Numbered from the stretch's first letter, positions 1 to 9,560 are shown. The stretch: DNA of 64,000 bases from Candidatus Hadersleviella danica (GCA_016711405.1 JADJSZ010000028.1:23730-87729), one strand, 5' to 3'. Notes: generated from the letters alone by a model not told the origin. Translations and numbers: made by a program.

Positions 1-1
1 C

Positions 2-1526
2 GATTACACCGCCCTGCGTAGCCTTGGCATCCAAAGCTACTACCAAGGTTTGACCATTCACGGCGTGTTAAATGCCCTCGTCTGGACAACCTTCTTTATC
101 ATGGGCTTCTTCATCTACACGATGAGCTATAGCCTCAAACGGCCGTCTTCCTACCCCAAACTCCACTGGGCAGGGACGTACATCATGTCGGGTGGGCTGT
201 TGCTGGCGGCCGTGCCCATCCTGCTGAACTTGGCCACCGTCCTCTTCACCTTCTACCCCCCCATGAAAGCCTCCCCCTACTTCTACATTGGGTTGGCTCT
301 CTTCGTGGTTGGTTCGTGGGTACACGGCTGGGGCATCTTCCTCACCTATCGGGATTGGCGGCGGGAAAACCCCAAAACCACCACCCCCCTCATTGCGATG
401 GGCACCGTCGTCACGATGGCCATGTGGCAAATCGCCACCCTTGGTGTAGCCACCGAAGTGCTCGTACTGCTCATTCCCTTCTCGCTTGGCCTCACCAGCG
501 GCACCGACCCCCAACTGGCGCGGACGTTCTTCTGGTTCTTCGGCCATCCCGTCGTCTACTTCTGGCTCCTACCCGTCTATGTCTCGTGGTACGGCATGAT
601 GCCCAAGCAAGCGGGCGGCAAACTGTTCAGCGACCAATTGGCGCGTATCGTTTTCTGGCTCTTCTTGGTGTTAATCCCCACGGGTATCCATCACCAATAC
701 ACCGACCCCGGCGTGCCCACAGGCTGGAAAGTCGTCCATGCCTTCCTCACCTTTTCCATTTTCCTACCCAGCATGATTACCGCTTTTACGGTAGTTGCTT
801 CGCTGGAGGTAGGCGGCCGTGCCCGTGGCGGCAAAGGGCTGTTCGGCTGGGTTACGCGCCTTGCCGTGGAACGATGCTTCCTTCACCGCCCAAAACCTCT
901 CCATGATTTTGTTCGCCTTGGGTGGTATCAGCGGTATCACCAACGCCTCCTACAGCTTGAATGTGGCAGTCCATAACACCATCTGGATTCCCGGCCATTT
1001 CCACCTGACAGTGGGTTCGGCCGTCACCCTCACCTTCTTCGGCATCATCTATTGGATGTTGCCCTCTATCCTCAACAAGCCGTTGTGGAGCAACAAATTG
1101 GCTCTGTGGCAAGCATGGACATGGTTCGCGGGGATGCTCATTATGTCCAACGGCCTGCATATCTTGGGCTTAAACTTCGGTGTGCCCCGCCGCGTGCCCC
1201 TCAGTTTGGCACCCTATGCTACCACCGATTGGGCCCCGCTGGTGAATTATGCGCTGATTGGCGGTCTCACGTTGGGTGTTAGCGGCCTGTTGTTCTACTT
1301 CAACATCGTCGCCACCGCTTTCTCCAAGCAAACGCTCAAAGAGCCAATCGAAATGCCTGTGGCGGAACCTCTCCACAAAGATGATTTGGCCAAGATGCCC
1401 GCGTGGCTGGACACATGGCGGCCGTGGCTCATCGCCACTGCGGCGCTCATCCTCGTCGCCTACATCCCCGTCTTTGTGCAGTTGATTAGCAACTACAATC
1501 CTGTGCCCGGCTTTAAGGTTTGGTAG
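2..1526 (+). CDS. cbaA: B-type (ba3-like) heme-copper oxygen reductase subunit I, 5'-partial, one frameshift
   Basis: Catalytic membrane subunit of a terminal oxidase reducing O2 to water and pumping protons. The frame is open from the left edge, so the N-terminus is missing. Visible motifs are HPVVY (CuB histidine and Tyr, near nt 545), the CuB pair in GIHHQYTDPG (near 690) and HFHLTVG with the heme-ligand histidines (near 1000). Many hydrophobic helices are present. The THGVLN-like start of the visible part resembles Thermus ba3 rather than A-type enzymes. The frame breaks near 855-859. Restoring one CG in a CGCG run joins the two halves cleanly, so this is probably a sequencing error. Subunit II would lie left of the window. 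Confidence 0.88.
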
Positions 1527-1802
1527 GGTAGGCGCAGTAAAAAGTAAGAAGTAAAAGTAAAAACCTTTGAGGCTCAAAGACCCCAATTTTTTTTTTTACC
1601 GGTTGGGCGCCAGGTCCAATTCACCTGAAGGCTATCCCTCCCATATTGCTCTTCAAACTCGTGCAATCAAACTCACCCCGCTGTCGTCGCCCTACCCAGC
1701 AGTACATGTGTACCATACGACCATTGTGTAGGCCTCGCTTTCACCCCACCCCCCACTGGCACAGATCATTGGGTTCCCCGCCACTGGTGGTGGACAAAAG
1801 CG
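1527..1802. other. Gap between oxidase and cytochrome b fusion
   Basis: An AAAAGTAA-rich word repeat (about 1536-1566) and a T9-10 run follow the oxidase stop. From 1629 the frame of the downstream gene is open but has no ATG or GTG. The last ~20 codons before 1803 (Trp-rich, HWWWTKALERF) look protein-like, so the true start may lie upstream behind another indel. No other gene is recognised. Confidence 0.4.
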
Positions 1803-3788
1803 TTGGAACGGTTCGCTCTGTGGCTGGAACGGCCGCTGAACCGTTTCAACCACACCGCCCAACTCAACCCGTTTTATCACACGGGAACCATTGCTACCTA
1901 CCTCCTGCTTATTGTGGCCGCCACAGGTTTTTACCTGTTCATTTTCACCCAATACGGCTACGAGCTTTCCTATAGCTCTGTCGCTCGGTTAGAGGGGCAA
2001 CCCATCGGCCGATTTATCCGTGCCCTGCACCGCTACGCCTCGGGCGCGTTGGTCGTCACCACCTTCTTCCACGCCATCCGCATGTTGTTCATGGAGCGCT
2101 TTCGCGGCCCCCGCTGGTTGGCGTGGGTCACGGGCCACCTCATGTTGGGGCTGATGTGGGGGGCAGGCGTGACAGGCTATTGGTTGGTGTGGGACGGCCG
2201 TGCCCAACTCATCACCCGCCGCTTTGTGGCCGCCCTGCCCACCCCTTGGGGCGAGGCGATGCAGGCGTGGCTGGTGCGCTTGGAGGCGGGGGAGAGCTGG
2301 CAGTTCTTCTTCCTCATCCTCATCGTTCACGTCCTGCTCTTCCTCATCACCGCCCTCTTTTTCTGGTACCACATCAAGCGGCTCAGTCGGCCGAAATGGT
2401 TCCCCGACACGCCGTGGCTGGTGGGCATGACGGCCGTGCTGGTGCTCGGTTCCGCCCTCTTCCCAGCGGGCTTGGCCATGCGTGCCAACCCCCTGCAACT
2501 GCCCGATTGGGTGACATTTGACCCCATTTTCTTGTTTTACCTGCCCACCCAAGGGTGGACAGCATGGTTGGTGTGGGGAACGTTGCTCGTTGTGGGGGGA
2601 GGATTGACTATTTTGCCGTGGTGGCCGCGCCGCCAAAAAGAGCCGCCTCGCGTGCAAGTTCTCGACGAAAAATGTACGGGCTGTACCCGCTGTGCCCTCG
2701 ACTGCCCCTACGAAGCCATCCAAATGGCGGAGTTGCCCGAGGGGAGCGAGCACAAGTATTTGGCCGTGGCCAACCCCGACTTGTGCGTCTCCTGTGGCAT
2801 CTGCCTTGGCTCTTGTACCGATATGGCCATTACGCTGGGCGACACCCCGCCCGATGCGCTGTGGTCGGCCGTCCAGCAACGCCTCCTCTTCGCCAAGACC
2901 CGCGCCGATGGCCCCGCCGACATTGAAATTGTCTTTACCTGCGAACGATATGCCAACCAAACCGCCCAGCCCTATTTAGAGCGGCGGGTGGAGGGTGTTG
3001 TGGCCACCCACGGCCTTATCGAAGTCATTGCCGTGCCCTGTGCGGGCACTGTCCCACCCGATGTGCTGACCTATGCGCTGGAACAGGGCGCGGCCGAAGT
3101 GCGCCTCGTTGGTTGCCCACCCGATGATTGCACCCACCGGGAGGGCAACGTGTGGGCGGAGCAACGGCTGACGCGGGAACGGCCGCCCCGCCTCAAACGC
3201 GCCTATGCCAATGTGCCCATCTCGGCCGTGTGGCTCCCCCCCAACGAATTTGATACGGCGTTGGCGGCCGATGTGAAGGCCGAAGAATCGAATTGGCTCG
3301 AATCCCGCCGCATTTTTAATGCGCTGACGTGGCAAAACTTTTTGCCCGCCTTCGCCATGCTGGGGCTGGTTCTGCTCCTCCAAATCCTGACCAACGACTT
3401 GCCGTGGCGGCCGCCCATCGCCCAAACAGCGTATGTGCAAGGGGTGGTGGCCGATGTGGGCGCACCACTGTTGCGCCTCTCCCCCTATTTGCCGCTTTAT
3501 CCACAAACGGGGGAATACGTGGTGCAATTGGTGGTGGATGGGCAGGTGGTGGGGGAGCAAAGCTACCCTGCGGAAGAGGTTTTAGCGGAACAGATTTTCT
3601 TTTTGGTGGAGCGGCCGTTGGCCTTGGGGGAATATGATTTTGCCCTCATGCTGACCCATCCTGCCACGGGTGGGGTGTGGCCGCTAGCTGGGCAAACGGC
3701 CGAACTCACCCCCGGCCAAATTGGGCGGCTGGCGGATGGGGGAGAGGGACGGCCGTCTTGCCTTGCGCCCGTCTGCCGAGGCCAATGA
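1803..3788 (+). CDS. Cytochrome b / 2[4Fe-4S] ferredoxin / MvhD-like fusion protein
   Basis: Predicted membrane redox protein of about 661 residues. Residues 1-260 are a cytochrome b-type membrane domain with two histidine pairs, each His-x13-His, as expected for two b hemes. Residues ~285-345 carry two ferredoxin motifs, CTGCTRCALDCP and CVSCGICLGSCT. Residues ~376-480 resemble the MvhD/hydrogenase delta iron-sulfur domain (FTCERY, PCAGTVPP, GCPPDDC). One more membrane helix (~509-525) and a probable exported C-terminal domain follow. I infer electron transfer between a soluble donor and the quinone pool or oxidase. The TTG start is weak; the real start may be upstream. Confidence 0.8.
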   Translation: MERFALWLERPLNRFNHTAQLNPFYHTGTIATYLLLIVAATGFYLFIFTQYGYELSYSSVARLEGQPIGRFIRALHRYASGALVVTTFFHAIRMLFMERFRGPRWLAWVTGHLMLGLMWGAGVTGYWLVWDGRAQLITRRFVAALPTPWGEAMQAWLVRLEAGESWQFFFLILIVHVLLFLITALFFWYHIKRLSRPKWFPDTPWLVGMTAVLVLGSALFPAGLAMRANPLQLPDWVTFDPIFLFYLPTQGWTAWLVWGTLLVVGGGLTILPWWPRRQKEPPRVQVLDEKCTGCTRCALDCPYEAIQMAELPEGSEHKYLAVANPDLCVSCGICLGSCTDMAITLGDTPPDALWSAVQQRLLFAKTRADGPADIEIVFTCERYANQTAQPYLERRVEGVVATHGLIEVIAVPCAGTVPPDVLTYALEQGAAEVRLVGCPPDDCTHREGNVWAEQRLTRERPPRLKRAYANVPISAVWLPPNEFDTALAADVKAEESNWLESRRIFNALTWQNFLPAFAMLGLVLLLQILTNDLPWRPPIAQTAYVQGVVADVGAPLLRLSPYLPLYPQTGEYVVQLVVDGQVVGEQSYPAEEVLAEQIFFLVERPLALGEYDFALMLTHPATGGVWPLAGQTAELTPGQIGRLADGGEGRPSCLAPVCRGQ

Positions 3789-3894
3789 GCATTGGCCGCC
3801 AAAAACATGACATTTGCCACAGGATTCACCGCCCTCCAATCTGGTATTCATTAAACAATACCAACCACTATTTACCATCCCCAAAGGAGATGTC

Positions 3895-4836
3895 ATGTTA
3901 ACCGTCCAAGATTTAATGACGTGTGACCCTGATACTGTCACACCTACCACAACGATTAAAGAAGTTATTGTGTTGATGAATCGCACCAATCGCCGCCAAT
4001 TCCCTGTGTTGGATGAGAACGGCCGTTTGGTGGGCATTATCACCGATAGAGATTTGCGTTTAGCGGTCAACTCCCCCTTGGTGCAGGTGCAACCCCTTGA
4101 GCGGTTACACTTTATCGAAGGGGTAACTGTGGGGCAATGTATGACCCCCTCACCCCGCACTGTGCAACCCGACACCCCTATTTATGAAGTGGCGGGCTTA
4201 ATGGCGCAACACAAATTTGGGGGGTTGCCTGTGGTGGAAGAGGGCGAACTGATTGGCATTATCACCGTGCGCCCGTTATGCCGGGGGGCCCCCCCCACTT
4301 ACTTGCTAAACGCTCCGCCACGCCAAAACAGCTTCTTGCACGGCCGTTTCCACATGACCGAGTCTGCGACCAACCGTCGTTTACCGCCGCATTGGTCTAA
4401 TACTATCTGTCCTCCTGACTTAAATTACAGGGCGGGTAGGCCCGGTGGTCAGGGTGAACTGTCGCGATATGGCGATTCATTTCGTCGCGAGAGAATAAGA
4501 ACGGCCGTGTTTTTTGGTTTCACCGCCCACGGTTGGGTCAAGATTAACCAAAGTCAAATCGCTTACGACCCCCTCTTCATCCCAAATGGGGCACTGTCAA
4601 AACATCATCTTGCTCGGCCGCCATCAATTGAAATTGCGCCTCCCAACCTTGGCGGGCAGGGCCCGGCGGCCGGGTTGGGCTCCCCCCCCTCCCCCCCCTC
4701 CCCTGCTCGGCGGGGGGGGCCCGGAAGAGGGCTTGCGTGGTGGGGTCGAAGAAAATGTTTTTGGTCTTCTGTGCGCCCGATGCCTCATCCTGTACTTTTA
4801 CTTCGTGTATCCATGCGGCACAGCGGCGGGCAGTAA
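3895..4836 (+). CDS. CBS-domain pair protein, 3' end uncertain
   Basis: Start ATG 3895 follows a good AAAGGAGAT ribosome site. Residues 1-125 are two CBS motifs (DLMT...DRDLR and CMTPSP...GIIT), normally a nucleotide-binding regulatory module. After about nt 4270 the translation stops looking like a CBS protein. A run of six G then about eight C sits at 4283-4296, and the remaining frame runs to 4836 antisense to the kinase gene. Only nt 3895-4270 is convincing; the true protein probably ends soon after, with an indel or rearrangement at the G/C run. It may sense adenylates for the neighbouring respiratory genes, which is inference. Confidence 0.65.
   Translation: MLTVQDLMTCDPDTVTPTTTIKEVIVLMNRTNRRQFPVLDENGRLVGIITDRDLRLAVNSPLVQVQPLERLHFIEGVTVGQCMTPSPRTVQPDTPIYEVAGLMAQHKFGGLPVVEEGELIGIITVRPLCRGAPPTYLLNAPPRQNSFLHGRFHMTESATNRRLPPHWSNTICPPDLNYRAGRPGGQGELSRYGDSFRRERIRTAVFFGFTAHGWVKINQSQIAYDPLFIPNGALSKHHLARPPSIEIAPPNLGGQGPAAGLGSPPSPPSPARRGGPGRGLAWWGRRKCFWSSVRPMPHPVLLLRVSMRHSGGQ
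4300..4576. other. Region without recognisable gene, G/C-run borders
   Basis: Between the recognisable CBS part and the kinase stop I see no protein family on either strand. It contains an imperfect inverted TCGCGA element near 4463-4495. Extreme G/C homopolymers bound it on the left (4281-4296) and lie within the kinase tail (4671-4722). Confidence 0.4.
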
Positions 4837-6871
4837 TAAAATGGGTTTGGTTGCCGCCGACATAGCGGGCGGGCGGTTCGCTGTCAAAGACAAAGATGGT
4901 GTATTGGCTTCCTGCGCCGCCAAATGGGGTAATGTTCATCTGGCAACGCCACTCAGAGCCACCGCCGGGGTATTCGCAATTGGTGATGAAGACGTTGAAA
5001 TCAACGTTGACCGTGCCCACGGTGGGGGTGGCGGAGACGGCCGGGGTGGCGGTTGCTGGGGGCTGGGTGGGCGTGGCGGTGGCGGGCACAAAGGCTTGGA
5101 TGGCAAACTCAATTGGCTCGCCGATGGGGTCGCCCTCGGCCGTGGCCAGTTGCCATGTCGTCTCGTAAGTGCCCGAACGAGTGGGGGCGGTGAACTGCAC
5201 CGTCAGCGTGACCTCTTCCTCGGCCAGCAGGGTTTCCGTCAGGGTAATGCCCGTGGCGTTGTTGGCTAAGTTAAACTCTTCTCCCTCGAGGTAGCTAATT
5301 GCCAAACCCGCTTCAAGGGGGCATGTGCCCGTGTTTTTGAGGACGAGATTCAGGCTGGTGGTGGTCCCCACGGCCGCAAAAATGTTGGTCGTGGTGCGGC
5401 CGACATAGGCGCGCACCAGCTCATAGCCCGTGGTACAGCCATCCAAAAACGCCTGCGTGGGGTCAATGGTTGGCGAGGGGGTGGGGGTGGTGCTGGCCGT
5501 GGGCGAGGGGGTGAAGGTGGGCGTGGTGGTGGGTGCTTGGGCGGTTAGGGTGGCATTAAAGGCCGCCACTTGAGTTCCCACAAGGTCTAGGGGTTCGGTG
5601 GGGGTGGCTTGTTCAGCGGGGGTGGGCACGGCCGTATCGTCTGCTTCGGGCGTGTCGGTGCTGTTAGCCGCAATGATTTCGGCGGTGCTGGTTGGGGTGG
5701 GGGTCACATCGTCCCCCCCAAGGGCGAAAATTCCACCCGCCCCAAGGACGAGCAAGATGATGAGGCCAATCGCCCACGGAAGCCAGCGACGGCCAGCGGG
5801 AGGCGCCGTTGGGGTGGGGAAAACGGCCGTGGCTCCGCCAGCAGGGGCAAATTGGGTGGCATCCCCCCCACTAGCTACCATGGTCGCCTCGAAGGGGTTG
5901 GCCACCAGCGTGCCATCATCGTTTTTAACGGCCGTTTGGATGCCCGCACTGCTGGCCGTTTGGCTGGGCAAGGGGGTGGGCTTGTCCTGCAAAAGTGCGG
6001 CGGGCAAAGCTGTGCCCAAATCAACAGTGGAACGGCGCACCGCTTGGCGCAATTCGCGGGCAAATTCATGGACACTGCTGTAGCGGTCGGCGGGCTTTTT
6101 GGCCAACGCCTTGAACAAAATATCCTCAAAAGCGGTGGGTAAATTGGGGTTGAGCGTGCGCGGGTCGGGCAATGGCTCATTGACATGCTTGAGAACTACC
6201 GCCAGCGGGGTATCGGCATCATAGGGCAATTTCCCCGTTACCAGTTGGTAAAAGAGCACCCCGAGTGAGTACAAATCACTGCGCTCGTCGCCCGGCTGGC
6301 CCAAACCTTGCTCTGGCGACATGTAGGCGGGTGTGCCAATCATGGCTCCTGTGGCGGTGTGGGAGGGGCCAGACATCATTTTGGCAATGCCAAAATCGGT
6401 TAAGATGGCCGAATCCCGCTCGTTGAGCATGATGTTGGCGGGTTTAATATCGCGGTGCAACATGCCCCGACTGTGGGCAAACGTGAGCGCATCGGCCAAT
6501 TCGAGGATGAGTTGGATGGCGCGGGAAAGCTCCATGCGTTGCCCATTGGCGGCCAATTGCTCGATGAGTTCTTTGAGCGTGCCCCCGCTGATGTACTCCA
6601 TAACGATGTAATAGGTGTCTCCTTCGACATCGAAATCAAAGACATCAATGATGTTGGGGTGGCTGATGGCCGCCATCGCCCGTGCTTCGCGCTTAAAGCG
6701 GGCCAAAAACTCCTTGTCGTCGGCCAAGAAGGGGTGCATTAGCTTAATGGCGACGTGTCGGTCGAGGTTTTCGTGGTACGCCTTGTACACCTCCGCCATA
6801 CCACCTCGGCCGAGGTGTTGAACGATTTTGTACTTGCCAATGGTGCGGCCGATGAGTGAGTTGGTGGACAT
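4577..6871 (-). CDS. PknB-type Ser/Thr protein kinase with membrane helix and NBR1-like Ig domain
   Basis: Residues ~10-275 are a complete Hanks-type kinase: Gly loop LGRGGMAEVYKA, catalytic HRDIKPANIML, DFGIAK and GTPAYMSPEQ. A linker leads to one membrane helix (~residues 360-385), then a Thr/Pro-rich extracytoplasmic stalk. Next comes a domain with the pattern of the NBR1 central Ig-like domain (LVLKNTGTCPLE, TRSGTYETTWQL), and a second small Cys-containing domain. It presumably senses an external signal and phosphorylates cytoplasmic proteins. The last ~50 residues are encoded across G/C homopolymers at 4671-4722, so the exact C-terminus is doubtful. No clear ribosome site precedes ATG 6871. 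It lies 59 bases after the gene at 6931. Confidence 0.85.
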   Translation of the reverse strand: MSTNSLIGRTIGKYKIVQHLGRGGMAEVYKAYHENLDRHVAIKLMHPFLADDKEFLARFKREARAMAAISHPNIIDVFDFDVEGDTYYIVMEYISGGTLKELIEQLAANGQRMELSRAIQLILELADALTFAHSRGMLHRDIKPANIMLNERDSAILTDFGIAKMMSGPSHTATGAMIGTPAYMSPEQGLGQPGDERSDLYSLGVLFYQLVTGKLPYDADTPLAVVLKHVNEPLPDPRTLNPNLPTAFEDILFKALAKKPADRYSSVHEFARELRQAVRRSTVDLGTALPAALLQDKPTPLPSQTASSAGIQTAVKNDDGTLVANPFEATMVASGGDATQFAPAGGATAVFPTPTAPPAGRRWLPWAIGLIILLVLGAGGIFALGGDDVTPTPTSTAEIIAANSTDTPEADDTAVPTPAEQATPTEPLDLVGTQVAAFNATLTAQAPTTTPTFTPSPTASTTPTPSPTIDPTQAFLDGCTTGYELVRAYVGRTTTNIFAAVGTTTSLNLVLKNTGTCPLEAGLAISYLEGEEFNLANNATGITLTETLLAEEEVTLTVQFTAPTRSGTYETTWQLATAEGDPIGEPIEFAIQAFVPATATPTQPPATATPAVSATPTVGTVNVDFNVFITNCEYPGGGSEWRCQMNITPFGGAGSQYTIFVFDSEPPARYVGGNQTHFITARRCAAWIHEVKVQDEASGAQKTKNIFFDPTTQALFRAPPAEQGRGGRGGSPTRPPGPARQGWEAQFQLMAAEQDDVLTVPHLG

Positions 6872-6930
6872 GGGGGAGAAGAGAGAAGAGAGCTAAGGCT
6901 GACTAGCTGAAATGCTGACTACTGACCAGC

Positions 6931-7338
6931 TTATGCAACCGTGAAGGTGATGGTTTTGGTGTGGACGATTTGGCGTTTGCCTTGTTCGATGGAGGTGTAG
7001 TAAACGGCCGCTTTGAGGGTATACGGATCGGTTGGTTCCGCATCGCGCAGGTGCACGACGAGACTGATGGTGTGGTCGAGTGTTTCGATGACGGTGAGGG
7101 CACCCGCTTTTTGGCCACGGCCGTTGCTGATATAAATTTCGATGGACGGCCGTTCGATGAAAGGGGTTAGCTCGAACTCAAGGGCAATACGCCGCTTTTC
7201 GGGGGAAAGCTCCCAGCGCAGGTCGAGGATGCGAACATCTTCGCGGAGGGCGGGTTTGTTATTGGAGGTGTGGTCGAAAAAATTTATGTTCACAAAGGCA
7301 TTATAACGCTGTTGGGGGAACTGTTTCAAGGAAAGCAA
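6931..7338 (-). CDS. Hypothetical protein, 135 aa
   Basis: Family not recognised. The protein is soluble and beta-rich, with alternating hydrophobic and polar stretches and no signal peptide or cysteine. Coding potential is supported by typical use of GGCCG and by its co-directional position just upstream of the kinase gene, suggesting one transcript. An in-frame GTG at 7293 (VNINFFDHT) is an alternative start; the first 15 residues are less protein-like. A role linked to the kinase is only a guess from position. Confidence 0.6.
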   Translation of the reverse strand: MLSLKQFPQQRYNAFVNINFFDHTSNNKPALREDVRILDLRWELSPEKRRIALEFELTPFIERPSIEIYISNGRGQKAGALTVIETLDHTISLVVHLRDAEPTDPYTLKAAVYYTSIEQGKRQIVHTKTITFTVA

Positions 7339-7586
7339 GCAAGAGCAAACCGCCTATCATTGACAAATGCGTGAATGGTTTGTAAATTTAGGCTCAATCC
7401 AAGCACTGTTCTCTCCCCCCCACACGCTTATCATTTTATTTAGGAATGGTTTTTAGCCACTGGCGACTCGTTTGGTTTGCCTATTTGGGTGGGGGAGAAA
7501 TGTGGCTGGTGTGCAACTGGGAGCCTTCGCCACAACAACTGCTTTTGCCGAAACCCATAGATAGTGCCCCTAATTTAACCGTGGAT

Positions 7587-7614
7587 GTCGTGGTGCAATA
7601 GATTGCGCTACGAC
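7587..7614. repeat. Dispersed palindrome, copy 1
   Basis: The arms are GTCGTGGTGCAAT and ATTGCGCTACGAC around a 2-base loop, with two imperfect pairs. A perfect version of the same element is at 58393-58420, so it is a dispersed element and not a chance hairpin. Confidence 0.7.
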
Positions 7615-7728
7615 GCTTGTGCTATATTTTCCCCAATCCACAACTCATTTCTGGGCATTACAGGCTCAAAAATTACCTTCACGGCCGCCGATGCAGTTGG
7701 AATTCAACCCCCACCTCCCATGATTTGT

Positions 7729-7930
7729 GAGATAGGGACGGGAGATAGAGATAGTTGAGTATGGGATTTGTCGTACACTCACAGATGAAAAGTGAGTAGT
7801 GAGTAGTAAATAGTAGGGAACTACTTACTATTTACTACTTACTCTAGTAGAGGAAGTCTTTACATAATAGAGGAAATGTAGAGGTTTAGCCCACCATGTA
7901 CCCCCTCTACCCCTATCTCTGCACTCTATC
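7729..7930. repeat. Composite GATAGAG / AGTAGT hairpin, copy 1
   Basis: The outer arms are GATAGAGATAG words on the left and CTATCTCTGCACTCTATC words on the right. Nested inside, at 7773-7882, is an AGTAGT-type hairpin whose 13-base arms GTAGTAAATAGTA (7803-7815) and TACTATTTACTAC (7826-7838) match perfectly around GGGAACTACT. The same nested design recurs at 11848-12085. Confidence 0.7.
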
Positions 7931-8019
7931 CCCCATCCTGAGACGCACATGAGACGACCCTCGTTTTTGTGCCTCTCTAGCGTCGCCAGCCCTCTCCCCA
8001 TCATTTACCCTCCTCCTTT

Positions 8020-9459
8020 ATGATTACCTTCTTACTCATTATTTATGCCATCGCCCTATTGGGTGTGACCACTTTTGGGCTGTTGGGGTTTATAACCCTC
8101 TGGTTTTATTGGAAGCATCGCCATGCCGAGGAAGCCCCGCCCGCCTTGCCCTTTGGCATGGATATGCCGTGGGTGACGGTGCAGTTACCCATCTACAACG
8201 AGCGTTATGTGGTGAATCAACTGATTGATTCGGCCGTGCAAATCAACTACCCCGCCGAACGGCTCCAAATTCAGGTGGTGGATGATTCCAGCGATGAGAC
8301 GACCCAACAAGCGGCCGAGCGAGTTTCCCATTACCAAGCCCAAGGGGTGAACATTCAGTTGTTGCACAGGGGCAATCGGCAGGGGTACAAGGCGGGGGCG
8401 TTGGCTGAGGCCACGGCCGTGGCCCACGGTGAATTCATCGCCATTTTCGATGCTGATTTTATGCCCCCGAGCGATTTTTTGCGCCACACCATCCCCTATT
8501 TTGTGGCTCAGCCCCGCTTAGGCGTAGTCCAAACCCGTTGGGGACATCACAACGCCGAAAGTTCGCCGCTGACGGCCGCGCAAGCGATTGCGATGGATAA
8601 GCATTTTATGCTCGACCAACAAGTGCGCCATCGCGCCCGCTTTTTCCCCAAATTTAATGGCACGGCTGGCATTTGGCGGAGCGTCTGCATCCAAGACGCA
8701 GGGGGGTGGCAAGCAGATACAGTTTGCGAAGATTTGTGCCTGAGCACCCGCGCCGTTTTGCGGGGCTGGGATTTCCAATTTTTGCCGCAACTGGTCACGC
8801 CGGGGGAGTTGCCGACGAGTATGATGGCTTATAAAAACCAGCAAGCCCGCTGGGCGAAGGGTGCAGTGCAATGCCTGCAAAAATTTGGCTGGCAAATTGC
8901 GCGGGATAAGCATCAACGGCCGCTCGGCCGTTTGTATGCCATTTTGTCTATGGCGGGCTATTTTGCCCATCCTTGCTTGCTGGCTATTTTGCTCTTGCAA
9001 CTTCCCCTGCTTTGGCTCAATTATCCGCTCCCCCCAGAGCTGACTTTGCTTAGTTTGGCAGGACTTGGGCAACCCATTCTGTTTATTCTCGCCCAACAGC
9101 TTATCTACCCCGATTGGCGGCGGCGATTGCGCCACTTTCCGACGCTGATGCTCATTACGGTGGGGTTAGCACCAGCCATCACCCGTGCCATTGGGCAGGT
9201 TTGGCTCCAGCGGGAGCACCCGTTTGCCCGCACGCCCAAAGGGCAAGCGGAAGCGGCCGACCAGCCCCAGCAACCGCGCACCTTGGATGGCTATCGCTTG
9301 CCGTTTGATTGGATTGTGTTGGTGGAGATAGGGCTGGCAGTGTATGCGGCCGTGACCCTCGCCGTGGCTGTTTGGCAAGGGTACTGGGGGGCACTCTTCC
9401 TCCTGAGTTTTGCCAGCGCGGGTATGGCCTATGTCGCCTTTTTGAGCCTGCGCGAATAA
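8020..9459 (+). CDS. Family 2 glycosyltransferase, cellulose/mannan synthase-like membrane enzyme
   Basis: Processive-type GT2 of 479 residues. An N-terminal membrane helix precedes a cytoplasmic GT-A domain with VQLPIYNE, VVDDSSDE, the DAD metal site (IFDADFMP), an ED general-base motif (VCEDLCLS) and the QQARW acceptor motif typical of cellulose, mannan and related synthases. C-terminal helices (~310-350, 370-395, 435-475) would form the translocation channel. It should use a nucleotide sugar to extend a beta-glycan or transfer to a lipid; the substrate cannot be told. No PilZ domain is present. The ATG at 8020 lacks a strong Shine-Dalgarno sequence. Confidence 0.82.
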   Translation: MITFLLIIYAIALLGVTTFGLLGFITLWFYWKHRHAEEAPPALPFGMDMPWVTVQLPIYNERYVVNQLIDSAVQINYPAERLQIQVVDDSSDETTQQAAERVSHYQAQGVNIQLLHRGNRQGYKAGALAEATAVAHGEFIAIFDADFMPPSDFLRHTIPYFVAQPRLGVVQTRWGHHNAESSPLTAAQAIAMDKHFMLDQQVRHRARFFPKFNGTAGIWRSVCIQDAGGWQADTVCEDLCLSTRAVLRGWDFQFLPQLVTPGELPTSMMAYKNQQARWAKGAVQCLQKFGWQIARDKHQRPLGRLYAILSMAGYFAHPCLLAILLLQLPLLWLNYPLPPELTLLSLAGLGQPILFILAQQLIYPDWRRRLRHFPTLMLITVGLAPAITRAIGQVWLQREHPFARTPKGQAEAADQPQQPRTLDGYRLPFDWIVLVEIGLAVYAAVTLAVAVWQGYWGALFLLSFASAGMAYVAFLSLRE

Positions 9460-9484
9460 AAAATGGGCTGATGACGACAGGTAT

Positions 9485-9560
9485 TGAACCGCGGAGGCGC
9501 GGAGAACGCCGCGAAATTCCCCGCAAAAACTCCACGCCCTCTGCGCTCTCCGTGGTTAGA
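9485..9560. repeat. GCGGAG hairpin repeat, copy 1
   Basis: GAACCGCGGAGGCGCGGAG pairs imperfectly with CTCTGCGCTCTCCGTGGTT. A sister copy lies at 18806-18872 and a degenerate one near 25181-25246. Similar intergenic elements occur in many bacterial phyla. Confidence 0.65.

Larger units (their letters stand above)
7339..8019. other. Intergenic region with several hairpin repeats
   Basis: No gene is seen in these 680 bases. The left half is unremarkable. It then carries the GTCGTGG palindrome (7587-7614) and a composite GATAGAG/AGTAGT hairpin (about 7729-7930). The CT-rich stretch before the glycosyltransferase contains no strong ribosome site. Confidence 0.6.

Noticed and set aside
1646..1975. 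Separate gene upstream of the cytochrome b fusion
   Set aside because: Its translation shows no family pattern and overlaps the fusion's first helices in another frame.
1989..2960. Large minus-strand ORF opposite the cytochrome b fusion
   Set aside because: It lacks any recognisable domain and is the shadow of a gene with clear heme and cluster motifs.
3814..3894. Longer N-terminus of the CBS protein
   Set aside because: ATG 3895 has a strong ribosome site and begins the first CBS motif; the extra 27 codons have no protein-like pattern.
4514..5269. Plus-strand ORF opposite the kinase tail
   Set aside because: It is Gly-rich and caused by the reverse of Thr/Pro-rich coding sequence.
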